The position numbers and the translations under genes are program-made. Below the pieces are notes generated by a model, which was not told where the DNA came from, did not search any database, and saw only the letters and a list, made by a program, of their open reading frames with translations. Shown in pieces: positions 1 through 13,448 of a stretch of DNA of 13,448 bases. Origin of the DNA: Baffinella frigidus (Eukaryota > Cryptophyceae > Cryptomonadales > Baffinellaceae); the NCBI GenBank assembly GCA_026770585.1, contig MU646560.1, positions 453,032 through 466,479 of the forward strand. Direction: 5' to 3'. Position 1 is the stretch's first letter. The number at the start of each line of letters is the position of its first letter.

Positions 1-11960
<11,960 letters not shown>

Positions 11961-13018
11961 CTGCGGGTTTCGGGTTTTGGGTTTCGGGTTTAGGGTTTAG
12001 GGTTTAGGGTTTAGGATTTGGGGGTTGGGGTCTCCATTAGGGTTTCATGAGCAGAGGTTTAGGGTGTGTGGGCGTGTTGTGTTGGGGTTTAGGGCGAGCT
12101 AGGCTAGGGGTGTAGTGTTTAGGCGTTGAGAGTGTAGGGTCATTGTGTCGGGACAGGGTGAAGTGTGAGCGTGTCGGGGATCGGCGTCTTGTCGGAGAGC
12201 GGAAGGTGGATCCTCGCAAGGTGCCTCTGTTGCAAGGTCAGGGTTTAGGGGCTTGAGGTTATCGTCAGGGTTCCATGTACGGGGTTCAGGGTGCAGGGTT
12301 GAAATAATGTGCGGGGTCCAGGGGCTCGGGCGTGGGGTGTAGCGCTGAGGATGGGTGCAGGGCCGACTTTTCGTGGCAGGGTTTTGTAGGGCTTGGGGGG
12401 TGTAATGTTGAGGAGTTGAGGGAGAGCGTTTAGGAGTTTAGGGTGCAGTGTGAGCTTGTCGGGGATCGGCGTCTTGTCGGACAGCGGGACGTGGAGCCGC
12501 GCCAGGTACCTCTGTTGGGGGGGGGGGGTTGATGCCTCCAATCCCAACCCCGTCCTCTGTGTTGAGTGTCTGAAATCAGGGTTCGGACATAAACCCTGAA
12601 CCCTGAACCTTGGGGGTTAGGGGAATCACCTTCTGTGCCCGCGCCAGCAATCTAAGTTCGGAACAAGACATAATCTGGGGTGCAGTGTGAGCTTGTGGGG
12701 GATCGGCGTCTTGTCGGAGGGCGGAAGGTGGATCTGCGCCAGGTACCTCTGCCGTGCGGTTAGGGATGAGAGTTTAGGGTTTCGGGTTTAGGGTTTAGGG
12801 TCACCTTGAGGGTTTAGGGTTTAGGGTTTAGGGTCACCTTGCTTTAGGTTTAGGGTCACCTTGACTTTTTGGTCCTAGAATCCCTCGGCCTACGGTAGGA
12901 GGTCCTAGGCAATGCCGTATGCCTGACTACCCCATTTTCAGGCCGTTAGCCTATGAGCTTGTCGGGGATCGGCGTCTTGTCGGGCGGGAGGTGGATCCAC
13001 GCCAGGTGGGAAACAAAA

Positions 13019-13056
13019 AAACTAACTAACTAACTAACTAACCAACTTACTTACTT

Positions 13057-13087
<31 letters not shown>

Positions 13088-13157
13088 TACTAACTAACTA
13101 ACTAACTAACTAACTAACCAACTTACTTACTAACTAACTAACTAACTAACTAACTAA
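13019..13157. repeat. CTAA tetranucleotide microsatellite, second tract
   Basis: About 139 bases of (CTAA)n with CCAA and CTTA interruptions recurring in register. Followed by an inverted exon 1 fragment with GACGCCGATCC at 13159-13184. Confidence 0.9.
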
Positions 13158-13421
13158 GCTCGTGGAAAAGACGCCGATCCGCGGTATCCAACGGCTCAAA
13201 CGGCAGAGAGCTCAGGATTTCGTGTGTCGAGTTTCGGTTTCGTGGTTCGTGTTTTGGGTTCAGGGGGCGTGCATCCCGAAACCGAAACCCAAATCTCCAC
13301 CCCCCCAACCCCCAACTCCCAGAGCCTCAAACCCTGCAGGACAATAAACGTTAAACCCTACACCACCCTGGAGGCAGGGTGGGGGTATTTTGAGCATTCT
13401 TAAGTCAACTCCCCTTGGAAC

Positions 13422-13439
13422 GGACTGAGATCTCAGTCC
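13422..13439. repeat. Perfect 18-bp palindrome at the right edge
   Basis: GGACTGAGATCTCAGTCC. Together with CTTAAGTCAACTCCCC at about 13400-13415 it echoes the ends (CTGAGATAA / TTATCTCAG) and inner arm (CTTAAGTCAATTCC) of the 150-bp elements. It may be a rearranged remnant, cut by the window edge. Confidence 0.5.
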
Positions 13440-13448
13440 CCCGTGATG

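Larger units (their letters stand above)
11961..13448 (-). other. Intron upstream of exon 1 (incomplete): four exon 1 head shards
   Basis: Head shards of exon 1 lie at 12168-12226, 12453-12511, 12689-12748 and 12956-13007, about 240-285 bases apart. All contain DKTPIP, and three switch after DKL or its equivalent to a shared LTLHP tail. TTTAGGG repeats, a CTAA microsatellite (13019-13157) and an inverted fragment with KTPI (13159-13184) fill the rest. No exon preceding exon 1 was recognised with confidence. Confidence 0.6.

Overview
The window looks like one long internal piece of a nuclear eukaryotic gene. No bacterial genes, tRNA or rRNA were seen. The low-complexity DNA is dominated by degenerate TTTAGGG-type heptamers (TTTAGGG, TTTGGGG, TTTATGG), the telomere type of plants, many green algae and dinoflagellates. 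With very long introns and two GC donors this suggests an alga or protist with a repeat-inflated genome (dinoflagellate or prasinophyte-like). The lineage is inference.

Reading the minus strand through the repeats gives ten small GC-rich exons at 11960-11862, 11724-11664, 10842-10751, 9533-9483, 7478-7422, 6408-6313, 5135-5007, 3679-3575, 1370-1302 and 77-1 (running off the left edge). They join into one open frame of about 278 codons with matching phases. All introns end in AG; seven start with GT and two with GC. The product is a chain of HEAT/armadillo helices. Motifs such as [32 protein letters not shown] and ENARVQQ, in that order, recall the C-terminal half of the ULK4/RUNKEL (Fused-like) family. 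A kinase domain would lie beyond the right edge, and the C-terminus beyond the left edge.

The introns (137 to about 2,200 bases) carry the main novelty. In nearly all of them, the part next to the upstream exon holds several decayed copies of that exon's tail plus its donor. The part next to the downstream exon holds several decayed copies of the acceptor plus that exon's head. The introns seem to have grown by repeated duplication across their own splice junctions, with telomere-like heptamers between the shards.

Into this ground have inserted at least seven short palindromic non-autonomous elements (140-383 bp). Three share TTATC...GATAA ends and exact 4-bp target duplications. For several, a paralogous uninterrupted shard in the same window serves as the empty site. 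One sits in an AGGT donor, so that its target duplication supplies both a GT and an AG. Two copies of one family differ by paired changes in both hairpin arms. AT, TATG, GA and CTAA microsatellites fill most of the rest.
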